Below, in pieces: positions 53,423 through 62,600 of a stretch of DNA of 64,000 nt. The first letter of the stretch is position 1; each line of letters opens with the position of its first letter. A program made the position numbers and the translations under genes. This DNA comes from Cystobacter fuscus DSM 2262 (GTDB taxonomy: Bacteria > Myxococcota > Myxococcia > Myxococcales > Myxococcaceae), in contig NZ_ANAH02000071.1 in assembly GCF_000335475.2 (NCBI RefSeq), positions 124,001-188,000 on the forward strand. The letters run 5' to 3'. Below the pieces are notes generated by a model. That model saw nothing but the letters and a program-made list of their open reading frames with translations, did no database searches and was not told the origin of the DNA.

Positions 53423-54543
53423 GGCGAGGGCGCCGACAGGAGCGCCACCGGCCGCTCGTCCGCGACCCCGAAGGCATCGAGGAAGCGGTGCACCAGCTCG
53501 CGCTTGATGGCCTTGCGCTGGTTGGCGCGGCCCGACAACGGAATGCGCGCGCCCGCCATGCTGCCGTGGCCTCCGGCCGAGCCGCCGTAGTCCCCGCAGA
53601 TCTCCCGGATGAGCCGGCCCGCGTTCATCCGCCGGTCCTTCACCCGCAGGGACAGGAAGAGCTGATTGCGGAACGTGGCGTACGCCAGCGACCACTTCAT
53701 CCCCTCGAGGAACATCAGGCGCTCGGCCACCTCGGCCACCATGTCCGGCGAGTAGACCTCCTTGAGGTCCGTGACGATCGCCGTGTCCCCGTACACCTTC
53801 GCCCGCTCGTAGGCCGTGTGGTACATCTGGAAGTAGCGCGCGGGCAGCTCCGGGTGTTCGATCTGCCCGAGCAACTGCTTGTCCGCCCGGGGGAACAACC
53901 ACAGGTACGTGTCGATGTCCGTCGGGGTCGTCTCGCGCCCCAGGTCGCGCGTGTCCGCCTTCAGGCCGTAGAAGAGCGCGGTGGCCACCTCCGTCGAGGG
54001 CTCCAGGCGCGCGGCGCGCAGGTACTCCACGAGCATCGTCGAGGTGGAGCCGTAGTCGCCGCCCACGTCCGCGAAGGGGGCCTCCAGGCTCTCGTCGCGC
54101 AGGGGGTGGTGGTCGATGATGATGTCCACCTCGCGGCGCAGCCGGGGCGGCACCGCGTGGTTGCCCGTGGGCGGCTGCGTGTCCACCAGCCCGAGCAGAT
54201 CGTACTCGTCCAGGTCGACCTGGGAGATGGGCACCACGGGCAGGCGCAGCACCTTCACCAGCGCGATGTTCTCCGCGCGGCCGATGAGTCCGCTGTAGGC
54301 CACGCGCGCCTCGGCCACGTCCGCCCGCTCGCGCAGCAGTTGGGCCAGGGCCACCGCGGAAGCGAGCGAGTCGGGATCCGGGTTGTCGTGGGTGAGCACG
54401 AGGGCCTTCTTGTGCCCTCGGGCCACTTGAATCATCCGCTCCAACTTCGCTCGAGCGGGGAGGGTCGCCAGACGCGGTGGCGGAGGCTCGGTTTCTCCAC
54501 CTCCGGACATCTTCCGGCCATTGGCTGTGGGGGTCGCGGGCAT
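53419..54543 (-). CDS. DHH/DHHA1 phosphoesterase (NrnA-like)
   Basis: 374 residues from ATG 54543 (an internal ATG at 54510 is possible). Metal motifs are 'LVLTHDNPDPDSLASA', 'LGLVDTQPP' and 'DIIIDHHPL'; the DHHA1 end is 'GDYGGSAGGHGSMAGARIPL'. DHH phosphoesterases of this group degrade nanoRNA, pAp or cyclic dinucleotides. The start of the cysteine desulfurase gene overlaps its stop. Confidence 0.88.
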   Translation of the reverse strand: MPATPTANGRKMSGGGETEPPPPRLATLPARAKLERMIQVARGHKKALVLTHDNPDPDSLASAVALAQLLRERADVAEARVAYSGLIGRAENIALVKVLRLPVVPISQVDLDEYDLLGLVDTQPPTGNHAVPPRLRREVDIIIDHHPLRDESLEAPFADVGGDYGSTSTMLVEYLRAARLEPSTEVATALFYGLKADTRDLGRETTPTDIDTYLWLFPRADKQLLGQIEHPELPARYFQMYHTAYERAKVYGDTAIVTDLKEVYSPDMVAEVAERLMFLEGMKWSLAYATFRNQLFLSLRVKDRRMNAGRLIREICGDYGGSAGGHGSMAGARIPLSGRANQRKAIKRELVHRFLDAFGVADERPVALLSAPSP

Positions 54544-54708
54544 GAGATGGGTGTTTACTCGCTGTTGGCTCGCTCGGGCGTGGCGATTCGAGGAGGATCG
54601 GAAAGGAACCGCGCTTCTCCAAGAATGTTGACGGCGCGCCGCGCCTTCACGGGGAAGCCCCCGGGCGGGGGCCCGAGTGCTTCCCTGTCCACCATCCCGT
54701 GTCGCCGT

Positions 54709-55545
54709 CTAGTTGATCGCCTTGTAGCGCCGGGCCATGTCCTTGAAATACTTGATGCCGTTGTCGAGTGAGTTCTCGATGGCATCCATGAGCAGCGTGC
54801 GGAACAGGCCTTCCGCGCCGCGCAGGGACTCGTAGTAGCGCTGGCGATCGATGGAGTGGATGATCGCCGGCATGTAGCCGTGGCGCAGCAGCACGAGGTT
54901 GGTGAGCATCCGCCCCACCTTGCCGCTGTTCTCCGTGAAGGGGAACACCTGCATGAAGCGGTGCTGTACCACCGCCGCCTGCTTGATGGGATGGAACTCA
55001 CGGAACTCGGCGCTGGCCGTGTAGTCCACGAGCTTCTCCAGTCCGGGCTGGATCTTCGCCGGCTGGGCGATCTCGTGGAAGTACGTGCGGTGCAGGGGCA
55101 TGTCCTTGCGGTAGCCGCTGCGCTCGCGCTCCTTGGCGAGCTCCTTCTCGGTGCGATCCCGCCGCTCGATGTTGGCGCGCGTCGCCAGGGCCTCGGGCGT
55201 GTTGCCGCAGAGCAGATCGTGGATGCGCTTGATGGTGGTGAGGGTGATCTGCGCCTGCTTCTTGCCCGTGGCCGCCGCCTCCTCGCGCAGGTAGTCGCAC
55301 GCGGCCTTGTGGTTGCGCACCTCGAGCACCACGGGGATCATCGCGGGATCCATGGTGGAGCGCTCGGGGAAGAGCGCCGAGACCAGCTCCTGCTGGGTGT
55401 ACACCGTCCCCTCGAGCGCCGCGTCGTGGTAGATCCACGACATCTCGAAGCGCTCCAGGAAATCGCGGCCCTTGTCCTTGTAGATGCCAAGGTAGTCGCG
55501 CAGCGCTTCGTTCTTCTCGTCAATCTCTTGGTAGCGTTCCTTCAC
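54709..55545 (-). CDS. Fic-fold protein without the catalytic histidine
   Basis: 278 residues. The Fic scaffold is clear ('FHPIKQAAVVQHRFMQVFPFTENSGKVGRMLTNLVLLRHGY', about 184-224), but the motif HPFxxGNGRxxR reads FPFTENSGKVGR, so the catalytic His is Phe201 and the anion-binding GNGR loop is altered. An N-terminal 'ALEGTVYT' recalls the inhibitory helix of Fic proteins. It should be unable to carry out normal AMP transfer and may instead bind nucleotides or targets. It is followed about 130 bp downstream, in the same direction, by the DHH gene. Confidence 0.88.
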   Translation of the reverse strand: MKERYQEIDEKNEALRDYLGIYKDKGRDFLERFEMSWIYHDAALEGTVYTQQELVSALFPERSTMDPAMIPVVLEVRNHKAACDYLREEAAATGKKQAQITLTTIKRIHDLLCGNTPEALATRANIERRDRTEKELAKERERSGYRKDMPLHRTYFHEIAQPAKIQPGLEKLVDYTASAEFREFHPIKQAAVVQHRFMQVFPFTENSGKVGRMLTNLVLLRHGYMPAIIHSIDRQRYYESLRGAEGLFRTLLMDAIENSLDNGIKYFKDMARRYKAIN

Positions 55546-55679
55546 GGACGTGACGCTCCTTCACACCGGCTCACTATTATATACCGGCGGACTGGGACCG
55601 ACAGGGCCCGGCCGGGCGATGAAACGGGCACGGGATTGTAGAAATTCCAGGGGGTTAGGGCAACGACGACACCGCGGCT

Positions 55680-57014
55680 CTATAGACTGACGAGGAAGAC
55701 TTCACACGCCTGGTCCAACAAGTCCTTGGACAGGGCTGGGGGAATCTGCCGGTAGCGGGCAGCGTCCCGGATGAGCTGCACCAGGTCTCTCGGATGGCAG
55801 GCGCGCATCTGCATGTTGCGCGGCCGGTAGTAGTGCTCGAACAGGTAGGTGACCGCCTGGTCCACGTAGGGAATGCCGGCCGCCTGGCACACCTGGGCGA
55901 AGATCTCCCGGTAGACCTCCTCGTCGGGATTGCCGACTTCGATCTTGTACTTGATGCGCCGCAGGAAGGCGTCGTCCACCAGCTCCTTGGGGTCCAGGTT
56001 GGTGGAGAAGACGAGCAGCTGATCAAAGGGGATCTCGAACTTCTTGCCCGTGTGCAGGGTGAGGAAGTCCACCCGCTTCTCCAGGGGGACGATCCACCGG
56101 TTGAGCAAGTCCGTGGGGTGGACCTTCTGGCGGCCGAAGTCGTCGATGAGGAGCATCCCGCCGTTGGCCTTCACCTGGAAGGGCGCCTCGTAGAAGCGCG
56201 CGGTGGGCGAGTAGATGAGATCCAACGTCTCGAGCGTCAGCTCGCCGCCCACCACCACCGCCGGGCGCCGGCACAACTGCCAGCGGTGGTCCATCTCGAA
56301 GGTCTGCCGCCGACCGGCCGCGTCGCGCTCGGACTCGAGGTGGACGGGGGTGTGGTTGAGGGCATCGAAGACCTTGATGATCTGGTTGTCGATCTCCAGG
56401 CAGTGGGGGATGAAGACCTCGCCGCCGAACATGCGGCTGATGGCCTCCGCCAGGCTCGTCTTGCCATTGCCCGGAGGGCCGTAGAGGAAGAGCGAGCGGC
56501 CGGAGTTCACCGCCGGGCCCAGCTTGTCCATCAGGTCCGCGGACACGGTGAGGTGGGACAGGCCCAGCACCAGGTCCTCGCGGCTGATGACGGGGCTCTC
56601 CTCGGTCTGCGCGGTGATGAGGGCGTTGTACTGCTCGATGGGCACGGGGGCGGGACCCACGTAGGTGCTGCGCTCGATGGCGCCGCGCGCGTACTCCCGG
56701 CCCCGCTCGCTGAGCACGAAGTCCACCGAGGCGCGGCCAAAGCCCTTGCCTCCCCGCAGGTCCACCAGCTTCTCGGTGGCGAGGAAGTCCACCACGCGCT
56801 CCATCACATCCGGCCAGGGCAGGCGCAGCTCCTGGGCGATGTCCATGCCCGTGGCCGTGCCCTGGTAGTACAGGTAGCGCAGGGCGATGTCCGACAGCAG
56901 ACCCATCTTCAACCCCGTCTCCTCCAGCGACTTCGGCTCCGGCGGAGCGATGTCGAGGATGGTGGGGTTTTCCAGGTTGAAGGGGTTGGGTGGGGCGGCG
57001 TACTCGGGACGCAT
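55680..57014 (-). CDS. AAA ATPase with winged-helix-like N-terminus
   Basis: 444 residues. Residues 35-110 look like a winged helix ('LLSDIALRYLYYQGTATGMDIAQELRL', 'ERGREYA'). The ATPase core has Walker A LYGPPGNGKTSLAEA (177-191), Walker B 'GGMLLIDDFGRQ' and sensor 'LLVFSTNLDP', then 'DAFLRRIKYKIEV' as the arginine-finger region. GAGGA lies before ATG 57014. The role is unknown: related myxobacterial proteins are annotated only as ATP-binding proteins. Confidence 0.8.
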   Translation of the reverse strand: MRPEYAAPPNPFNLENPTILDIAPPEPKSLEETGLKMGLLSDIALRYLYYQGTATGMDIAQELRLPWPDVMERVVDFLATEKLVDLRGGKGFGRASVDFVLSERGREYARGAIERSTYVGPAPVPIEQYNALITAQTEESPVISREDLVLGLSHLTVSADLMDKLGPAVNSGRSLFLYGPPGNGKTSLAEAISRMFGGEVFIPHCLEIDNQIIKVFDALNHTPVHLESERDAAGRRQTFEMDHRWQLCRRPAVVVGGELTLETLDLIYSPTARFYEAPFQVKANGGMLLIDDFGRQKVHPTDLLNRWIVPLEKRVDFLTLHTGKKFEIPFDQLLVFSTNLDPKELVDDAFLRRIKYKIEVGNPDEEVYREIFAQVCQAAGIPYVDQAVTYLFEHYYRPRNMQMRACHPRDLVQLIRDAARYRQIPPALSKDLLDQACEVFLVSL

Positions 57015-57086
57015 CGATTCCTCTTTTAGCCTATCCGCCCCTGTCGGGGCACGTCTCGCGACGTGACCCCCTGGTTGCCAGGCGAC

Positions 57087-58034
57087 TCAGATGTAGGTGA
57101 GCCAGTGCGTGTAGCGCGGCTCCAGGCCCCGGACGGCGCGGAAGTACGTCTCCTGGACGTACTGGGTGATGGGGCCGGGCTTGCCGGTGCCCACCATGCG
57201 GTCGTCCACCTCGCGCACGGGGGTGATTTCCGCGGCGGTGCCGGTGAAGAAGACCTCGTTGCAGATGTAGAGGGCGTCGCGGGTGACGGTGACCTCCTCC
57301 ACCTCGCGGCCCGAGTCGCGCAGGATCTTCAGCACCGAGTCGCGGGTGATGCCGTCGAGGATGGGGGAGGAGAGGGGGGGCGTCTTGATGATGCCCTTCT
57401 TGTTGACGAGGAAGAGGTTCTCGCCGGAGGCCTCGGCGACGAAGCCGCTGATGTCCAGGAGGATGGCCTCGTCGTAGCCGCCGAGCACCGCCTCGCGCTT
57501 GGCGAGGATGGAGTTGACGTACTGGCCGGTGATCTTCCCGCGCACCATGTTGACGTTGACGTGCATGCGGGTGAAGGAGCTCACCTTGGCGCGGATGCCC
57601 TCGCGGATGCCCTTGTCGCCGAGGTACGCGCCCCAGTCCCAGGCGGTGACGGCCACGCGCGTGGGGTTGATGGCGCCCAGGCCCATGGCGCCATCGCCCA
57701 TGAAGACGATGGGGCGCAGGTAGGCGCCATTGGCGAACAGCTCCTTCTGCGCGCGCAACAGATCCAAGCACGCCTCGGCGACCTGCTCGCGCGTGAAGGG
57801 CATCTTCATCATGCAGATGTGCGCCGAGTCGAACAGCCGATCGATGTGCTCCTGCAGGCGGAAGATGGCCAGCCGGCCGTCATGCGTGCGGTAGGCGCGG
57901 ATGCCCTCGAAGCAGCCCAGCCCGTAGTGCAGGGCGTGGGTCATGACGTGCACCTGGCCCTCGTCCCATTTGACCATCTTGCCGTCGAGCCAGATCCGGT
58001 CGGAGCGCAGCACACTGGAGGAGGTGGAACTCAT
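57087..58034 (-). CDS. ilvE: Branched-chain amino-acid aminotransferase
   Basis: 315 residues from ATG 58034 (MSSTSSSVLRSDRIWLDGKM). Class IV transaminase features are 'THALHYGLGCFEGIRAYR', PLP-binding Lys167 in 'NMVRGKITGQYVNSILAKREA', 'GYDEAILLDISGFVAEASGENLF' and 'FFTGTAAEITPVREVDDR'. It makes or degrades leucine, isoleucine and valine; in myxobacteria branched-chain keto acids also feed iso-fatty-acid synthesis. Confidence 0.95.
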   Translation of the reverse strand: MSSTSSSVLRSDRIWLDGKMVKWDEGQVHVMTHALHYGLGCFEGIRAYRTHDGRLAIFRLQEHIDRLFDSAHICMMKMPFTREQVAEACLDLLRAQKELFANGAYLRPIVFMGDGAMGLGAINPTRVAVTAWDWGAYLGDKGIREGIRAKVSSFTRMHVNVNMVRGKITGQYVNSILAKREAVLGGYDEAILLDISGFVAEASGENLFLVNKKGIIKTPPLSSPILDGITRDSVLKILRDSGREVEEVTVTRDALYICNEVFFTGTAAEITPVREVDDRMVGTGKPGPITQYVQETYFRAVRGLEPRYTHWLTYI

Positions 58035-58115
58035 TCGGGAAGCTTCCTTTGGGACGGAGAGAGGTACGGACGCGGCGGCATTCTTCGCGGGCGGGATTTT
58101 CAAGTCAAAGCATCT

Positions 58116-58157
58116 GGTGGAGAACCGGCACGAAGCACCCGGGGCCGGTTCTCCACC
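58116..58157 (-). terminator. Strong hairpin between the MoxR gene and ilvE
   Basis: GGTGGAGAACCGGC (58116-58129) is perfectly complementary to GCCGGTTCTCCACC (58144-58157), a 14-bp stem with a 14-base loop. It lies 115 bp beyond the MoxR stop and 82 bp before ilvE, so it probably ends the MoxR transcript. No U-run follows; the rest of the 238-bp gap shows no convincing gene. Confidence 0.6.
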
Positions 58158-58272
58158 CGCCGCGGGAAGAGGTAGCCCTGACGCAGCACGTCGGCCTCCC
58201 CGGCGGCGAGCAGTCCCTCGCGTCCTCGCTCCAGGGCCTGTCTTGGCGCCTCTCGTGGGGAGCCCGGGGCGC

Positions 58273-59214
58273 TCAGGCCTGGGCGATGCGCGCGAGCTGC
58301 TCCCGGGCCTTCTCGAGGTCCGACTCGTGCTTGAGCACCAGGTTCAACGTCGCCGCCACCAGCTCCGCCGACAGCACCTCCGCGTTGAGCAGGGCGAGGC
58401 CGCGCACCCAGTCGAGCGTCTCGCTGATGGAGGGCGACTTCTTCAAGTCCAGCTCGCGCAGCGCCGCCACCGCCTCCACCACCTGGGTGGCGAGCGTCTG
58501 GGACACCTCGGGCAGGCGCTGGCGGATGATGCGCAGCTCGCGCTCGCGGTCCGGAAAGCCGATGTGCAGGTGCAGGCAGCGCCGCTTGAGCGCGTCCGAC
58601 AGCTCCCGCGCGTTGTTCGACGTGAGCACCACCCGCGGCACGTGCCTCGCCTCCAGGGTGCCCAGCTCGGGAATCGTCACCGCGTTGTCCGACAGCACCT
58701 CCAGCAGGAAGGCCTCGAACTCCGGATCCGCCTTGTCGATCTCGTCCACCAGCAGCAGCGCCGGCCGCTCCGAGCGCAGCGCCTGGAGCACCGGCCGCGG
58801 CAGCAGGAAGCGCTCGGAGAAGAACACCGCGTCGCTCGCCGCCAGCCGCTCGGCCGCCTCGCCCAGGGTGCCCGCTCCCTGGACCAGCTCGCCAATCTTG
58901 TCCTTGAGCAACTGGGTGTAGAGCAGCTGCTTGGCGTACTCCCACTCGTAGAGCGCCTTGGTCTCGTCCAACCCCTCGTAGCACTGCAGGCGGATGAACT
59001 CGCGACCCAGCGCCCGCGCGAGCGCCCGCGCCAGCTCCGTCTTGCCCACTCCCGCCGGGCCCTCCACCAGGATGGGTTTGGCCAGCCGGTCCGCCAGGAA
59101 GCTCGCCGTGGCGATCTCCGGCGAGGCCAGGTAGCCCACCTGCTCGAGCCGCGTCGCCGCGTCTTCCACGCCGCGCAGCGTGTGGGTGTCGGTCGGAGGG
59201 GGGGGGAGGCTCAC
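58273..59214 (-). CDS. MoxR-family AAA+ ATPase
   Basis: 313 residues, GTG start at 59214 taken because coding features begin there; the start is uncertain. Walker A GPAGVGKTE (52-60), 'CYEGLDETKALYEWEYAKQLLY', Walker B 'ALLLVDEIDKADPEFEAFLLE' and 'VVLTSNNARELSDALKRRCLHL' define the MoxR group. These ATPases usually act with a VWA-domain partner in assembling or activating metalloenzymes or envelope complexes; no such partner gene follows here. Confidence 0.9.
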   Translation of the reverse strand: MSLPPPPTDTHTLRGVEDAATRLEQVGYLASPEIATASFLADRLAKPILVEGPAGVGKTELARALARALGREFIRLQCYEGLDETKALYEWEYAKQLLYTQLLKDKIGELVQGAGTLGEAAERLAASDAVFFSERFLLPRPVLQALRSERPALLLVDEIDKADPEFEAFLLEVLSDNAVTIPELGTLEARHVPRVVLTSNNARELSDALKRRCLHLHIGFPDRERELRIIRQRLPEVSQTLATQVVEAVAALRELDLKKSPSISETLDWVRGLALLNAEVLSAELVAATLNLVLKHESDLEKAREQLARIAQA

Positions 59215-59400
59215 ACCCGTCAAATTAGTCGAAGAACTTTCAGACGACTGCGGCAAAAATGCCAGGGTGCCTGCCTCGCCGCTGCCCAGGCGACACACGC
59301 GGCTCGCGGCAAACGGGCGGAACGACTGCGGAATATTTTTCCCCATGCTGGGCACGTCACGTGCATGGAAACCGTCGAAGATCGAGCGACGGAGGCAGTG

Positions 59401-59622
59401 ATGATGTCCTGGGTGTGGCGGATGATGCTGGTGGCGGTGGTGACCCTGGTTCCCGGGGCCTTCATGCTGCTCGTGTCCTACCTCGCGACCCGGACGATGT
59501 GGGAGCACTGGCGGCAGGCACAGCAGGAGTCCCTGGAGAGCGGCGTGCCGGTGTCGTTCCGGGACGTGCTGGCCACGGTGCACCTCAAGGAGCTGGTGCA
59601 GCAGGCGCGCGCCACGCTGTAG
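59401..59622 (+). CDS. 73-residue single-span membrane protein
   Basis: ATG 59401 has GGAGG six bases upstream. The product MMSWVWRMMLVAVVTLVPGA begins with a hydrophobic span (to about residue 27), then a helical hydrophilic part 'ATRTMWEHWRQAQQESLESG' and a short end 'FRDVLATVHLKELVQQARATL'. Earlier in-frame starts exist at 59365 but lack a ribosome site. No function is recognised. It is divergent from the MoxR gene and convergent with aglZ. Confidence 0.55.
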   Translation: MMSWVWRMMLVAVVTLVPGAFMLLVSYLATRTMWEHWRQAQQESLESGVPVSFRDVLATVHLKELVQQARATL

Positions 59623-59681
59623 GCGTTCGCCGCGCGCGGTGAGCGCGGGACCCGGAGGCCCCGCGCTCCCAACGGCCGGAG

Positions 59682-62600
59682 TTACTTGTCCAGCTCGTCC
59701 ACGAGCGACGTCCAGTCGGCCTCGTCCTCGGCGGCGGCGCCGGGCACCGGCATGATCATGGTGCGCTCGGGGGCGCTCTCGTCATCGGCGAGCGAGGGAG
59801 CCGGAGCCGGAGCGGGACGCTTCGCGGTGGCACCCGCGGCGGGCTTGGCGCCGGGACGAGCCGCGGGAGCGGCCCGGGGCGCCGCGGGAGCGATGGTGGG
59901 AACGGCCTGCTGGGTGGCCAGCAGATCGTCATCCTCCACCGGGGGCCTGGTGGCGGCCGGCTTCACCGTGTTGGGGGCGGCGCCGCCCTTCGTCTTGAAG
60001 CGGGCCAGCTCCAGCTCGGCGACCTTGAGGGCCTTGCTCTTCTCCTGCACGGACTGCTGCAGGCGCGCGATCTCCTGGGCCTTGAGCGCCTCGCGACGCT
60101 CCAGCTCCGCCTTCTGACGGACGGCGAGATCCTCGAGCTCCTTCTGCTGCTTGGCCTCCAGCTCCTTGCGCTCCTTGAGGGCGGTGGCGAGCTTGGTGGA
60201 GGCGTCGGTGGCCTTGGCCTCGGCGGCAGCCAGCTTCGCGTTGAGTTCCTTCTCCGCGCGCACCTTGGCACCCGCGGCGTTCTCCACCGCGAGCTCCATC
60301 TCCTGGACCTTCTTGGCGCGGGCGGCGAGCTGGGCCTGGGCCTCCTTGACGCGCTCCTCGGCCTCGGCGGCGCGGGCCTGGGCTTCCTGGCCGAGCTGGG
60401 CCACACGGGCCTCGGAGCGAGACAGCTTCGCGTTCAGCTCCTCCTGGGCACGCTTCGCCTCGGCGCGCTCCTGGGCCTGGGCCTGCTGGAGGGCCTGGGC
60501 CTGGGCGTGGGTCGCGGAGAGGTTGGCCGCGAGGCCCTCGCGCTCGGACTGGAGCTTGGACTGGGCGGCGGCGGCGGCGCGCAGTTGCTCGTCGCGGGCG
60601 GCCATCTGCTTGCGCAGGGCCTCCAGCTCCGAGTTGAGGCCGGCGAGCTGACGGGACAGCTCTTCCTGGGCGCGGCGCGCCTGCTCCGCCTCGTGCTGGC
60701 GGCGCTCCTCCTGCTGCTTGAGCTGCTCGGAGCGGGCGGCCACCTCGCCGCGCAGACGCTCGCGCTCCTGCGACAGGCCGCTGAGCTTCTGGAGGGTGTC
60801 GGACAGCTCCTGGTTCTTTCGCTCGGAGTCCTGCTCGAGGATGTCGATGCGGCGCTGGGACTCGGCGCTGAGCGTGTCGAGCCGCTCCTGCAGGTCGTTG
60901 CGCTCCCCCTCGGCCTGCGAGAGCTGCGAGCCGAGCTGGGTGACCTCGGAGACGCGGCTGCCCAGCTCCTGCTTGACGAGGAAGAGCTGCTCCTCGAGCT
61001 CCTGACCCTGATCGCGCGCCTGGGCGAGCTGGGACTCCAGGTCGGCCTGGGTGCTGGCCGCCTGCTGCTGGGTCTGCACGTGGGCGGCCTGTTCACCCGC
61101 GAGCGCCTCGCGCGTGGCGGAGAGGTTGCCCTGGGTCTCGGCCAGCTCGGCGCGCGTGAGGCCGAGCTGCTCGGACAGCTCCTCCTCCATGGCCTGCTTG
61201 AGGGCCTCGGTCTCCTGGAGGAGGCTGTTGACGCGGGCGATCTCCTTGTTCGCGGAGATCAGCTCGGCCTCGCGCTCGGCGCGCGCCTGCACGGTCTGGG
61301 CGAGCTCGTCGCGGGTCTGATCCAGCTGGCCCTGGGTCTCGGTGAAGGCCTGGGTGGTGGCATCCAGCTCGCCACGCGTGGCGGAGAGCGACTCCTCGGT
61401 CTGGGCCAGGGTGTCCTGGGTGGTGGCGAGGGTGGTCTGCGTCTCGGTCAGCGCCTGGGTGGTGGCGTCCAGCTCACCGCGCGTGGTGAGGAGCGTCTCC
61501 TCGGCCTGGGCGAGCTTGTCCTGGGTGTCGGTGAGGGTGGCCTGGGTGCTGGTGAGCGTCTGGGTGGTGGCATCCAGCTCGCCGCGCGTGGCGGAGAGCG
61601 ACTCCTCGGTCTGGGCCAGGGTGTCCTGGGTGGTGGCGAGGGTGGTCTGCGTCTCGGTCAGCGCCTGGGTGGTGGCGTCCAGCTCGCCGCGCGTGGTGAG
61701 GAGCGTCTCCTCGGCCTGCGCGAGCTTGTCCTGGGTGTCGGTGAGGGTGGACTGCGTCTCGTTGAGCGTGGCCTGGGTGCTGGTGAGCGCCTGGGTGGTG
61801 GCGTCCAGCTCGCCGCGCGTGGTGAGCAGCGTCTCCTCGGCCTGGGCGAGCTTGTCCTCGGTGTCGGTGAGGGTGGACTGCGTCTCGCGGAGCGTCTGCG
61901 AGGTGGCGTCCAGCTCCCCGCGCGTGGTGGAGAGCGTCTCCTCGGTGGTGGCCAGCCGGGACTGGGTGTCGGTGAGCGTCTGGGTGGTGGCGTCCAGCTC
62001 CCCGCGCAGGGTGGCGAGGTCCGCGTCGCGCTCGGCGACGGTCTCCTGGAGCGCCTGCACCTGTCCGGTGAAGTCCGCCTCCATGGCGTTCTTGGCGGCT
62101 TCCAGCTCGTTGCGCGCCAGGGTGAGCGCTTCCAGCTCGGCCGTCAGCTCGTTCTCGCGATCGGCCAGGTGCGCCTTGGCGGCCTCGACCTCGCCTTCCA
62201 GCTCGCCGATGCGCTCCATCTGCTGCTGGATGTTGGCGTTGAGCTCCGCCTCGTGGTTCTCGTTGCGGGCGATCGTCTCCTGCAGCTCGGTCTCGAGCGT
62301 GGCGACCTTCGCGTCGCGCTCCTCCAGGCGCTGGTTGAGCAGCTGCTCCTCGGCGTCCTTGTCGAGCTGGAGCTGCTCGCGCTCGGCGGTGGTGCGCGCC
62401 AGGTCCGCGGAGAGGACGGAGATCTGCTCGTTGAGCCGGGCCTCGAGCTCGGCGCGCTCGGCGGAGATGCGCTGGATCTCCGCGTCCGCCTGGGCGCCAT
62501 GCTGCTCGGCGGCGAGGGCGCGCGCCTCCAGGGTGCGCACGGTCGTGTCGCGCTCCTGCTCGGTCTGGGCCAGCCGCTCCTGCAGCGCCTGGATCTCCCC

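Noticed and set aside
58100-58272. Possible small leftward gene after the MoxR gene
   Set aside because: The frame overlaps a 14-bp perfect hairpin, has no start signal and no recognisable sequence.
61340-62020. Regular repeats resembling a CRISPR array
   Set aside because: Units are protein heptad repeats in frame within aglZ; there are no short identical repeats with unique spacers.
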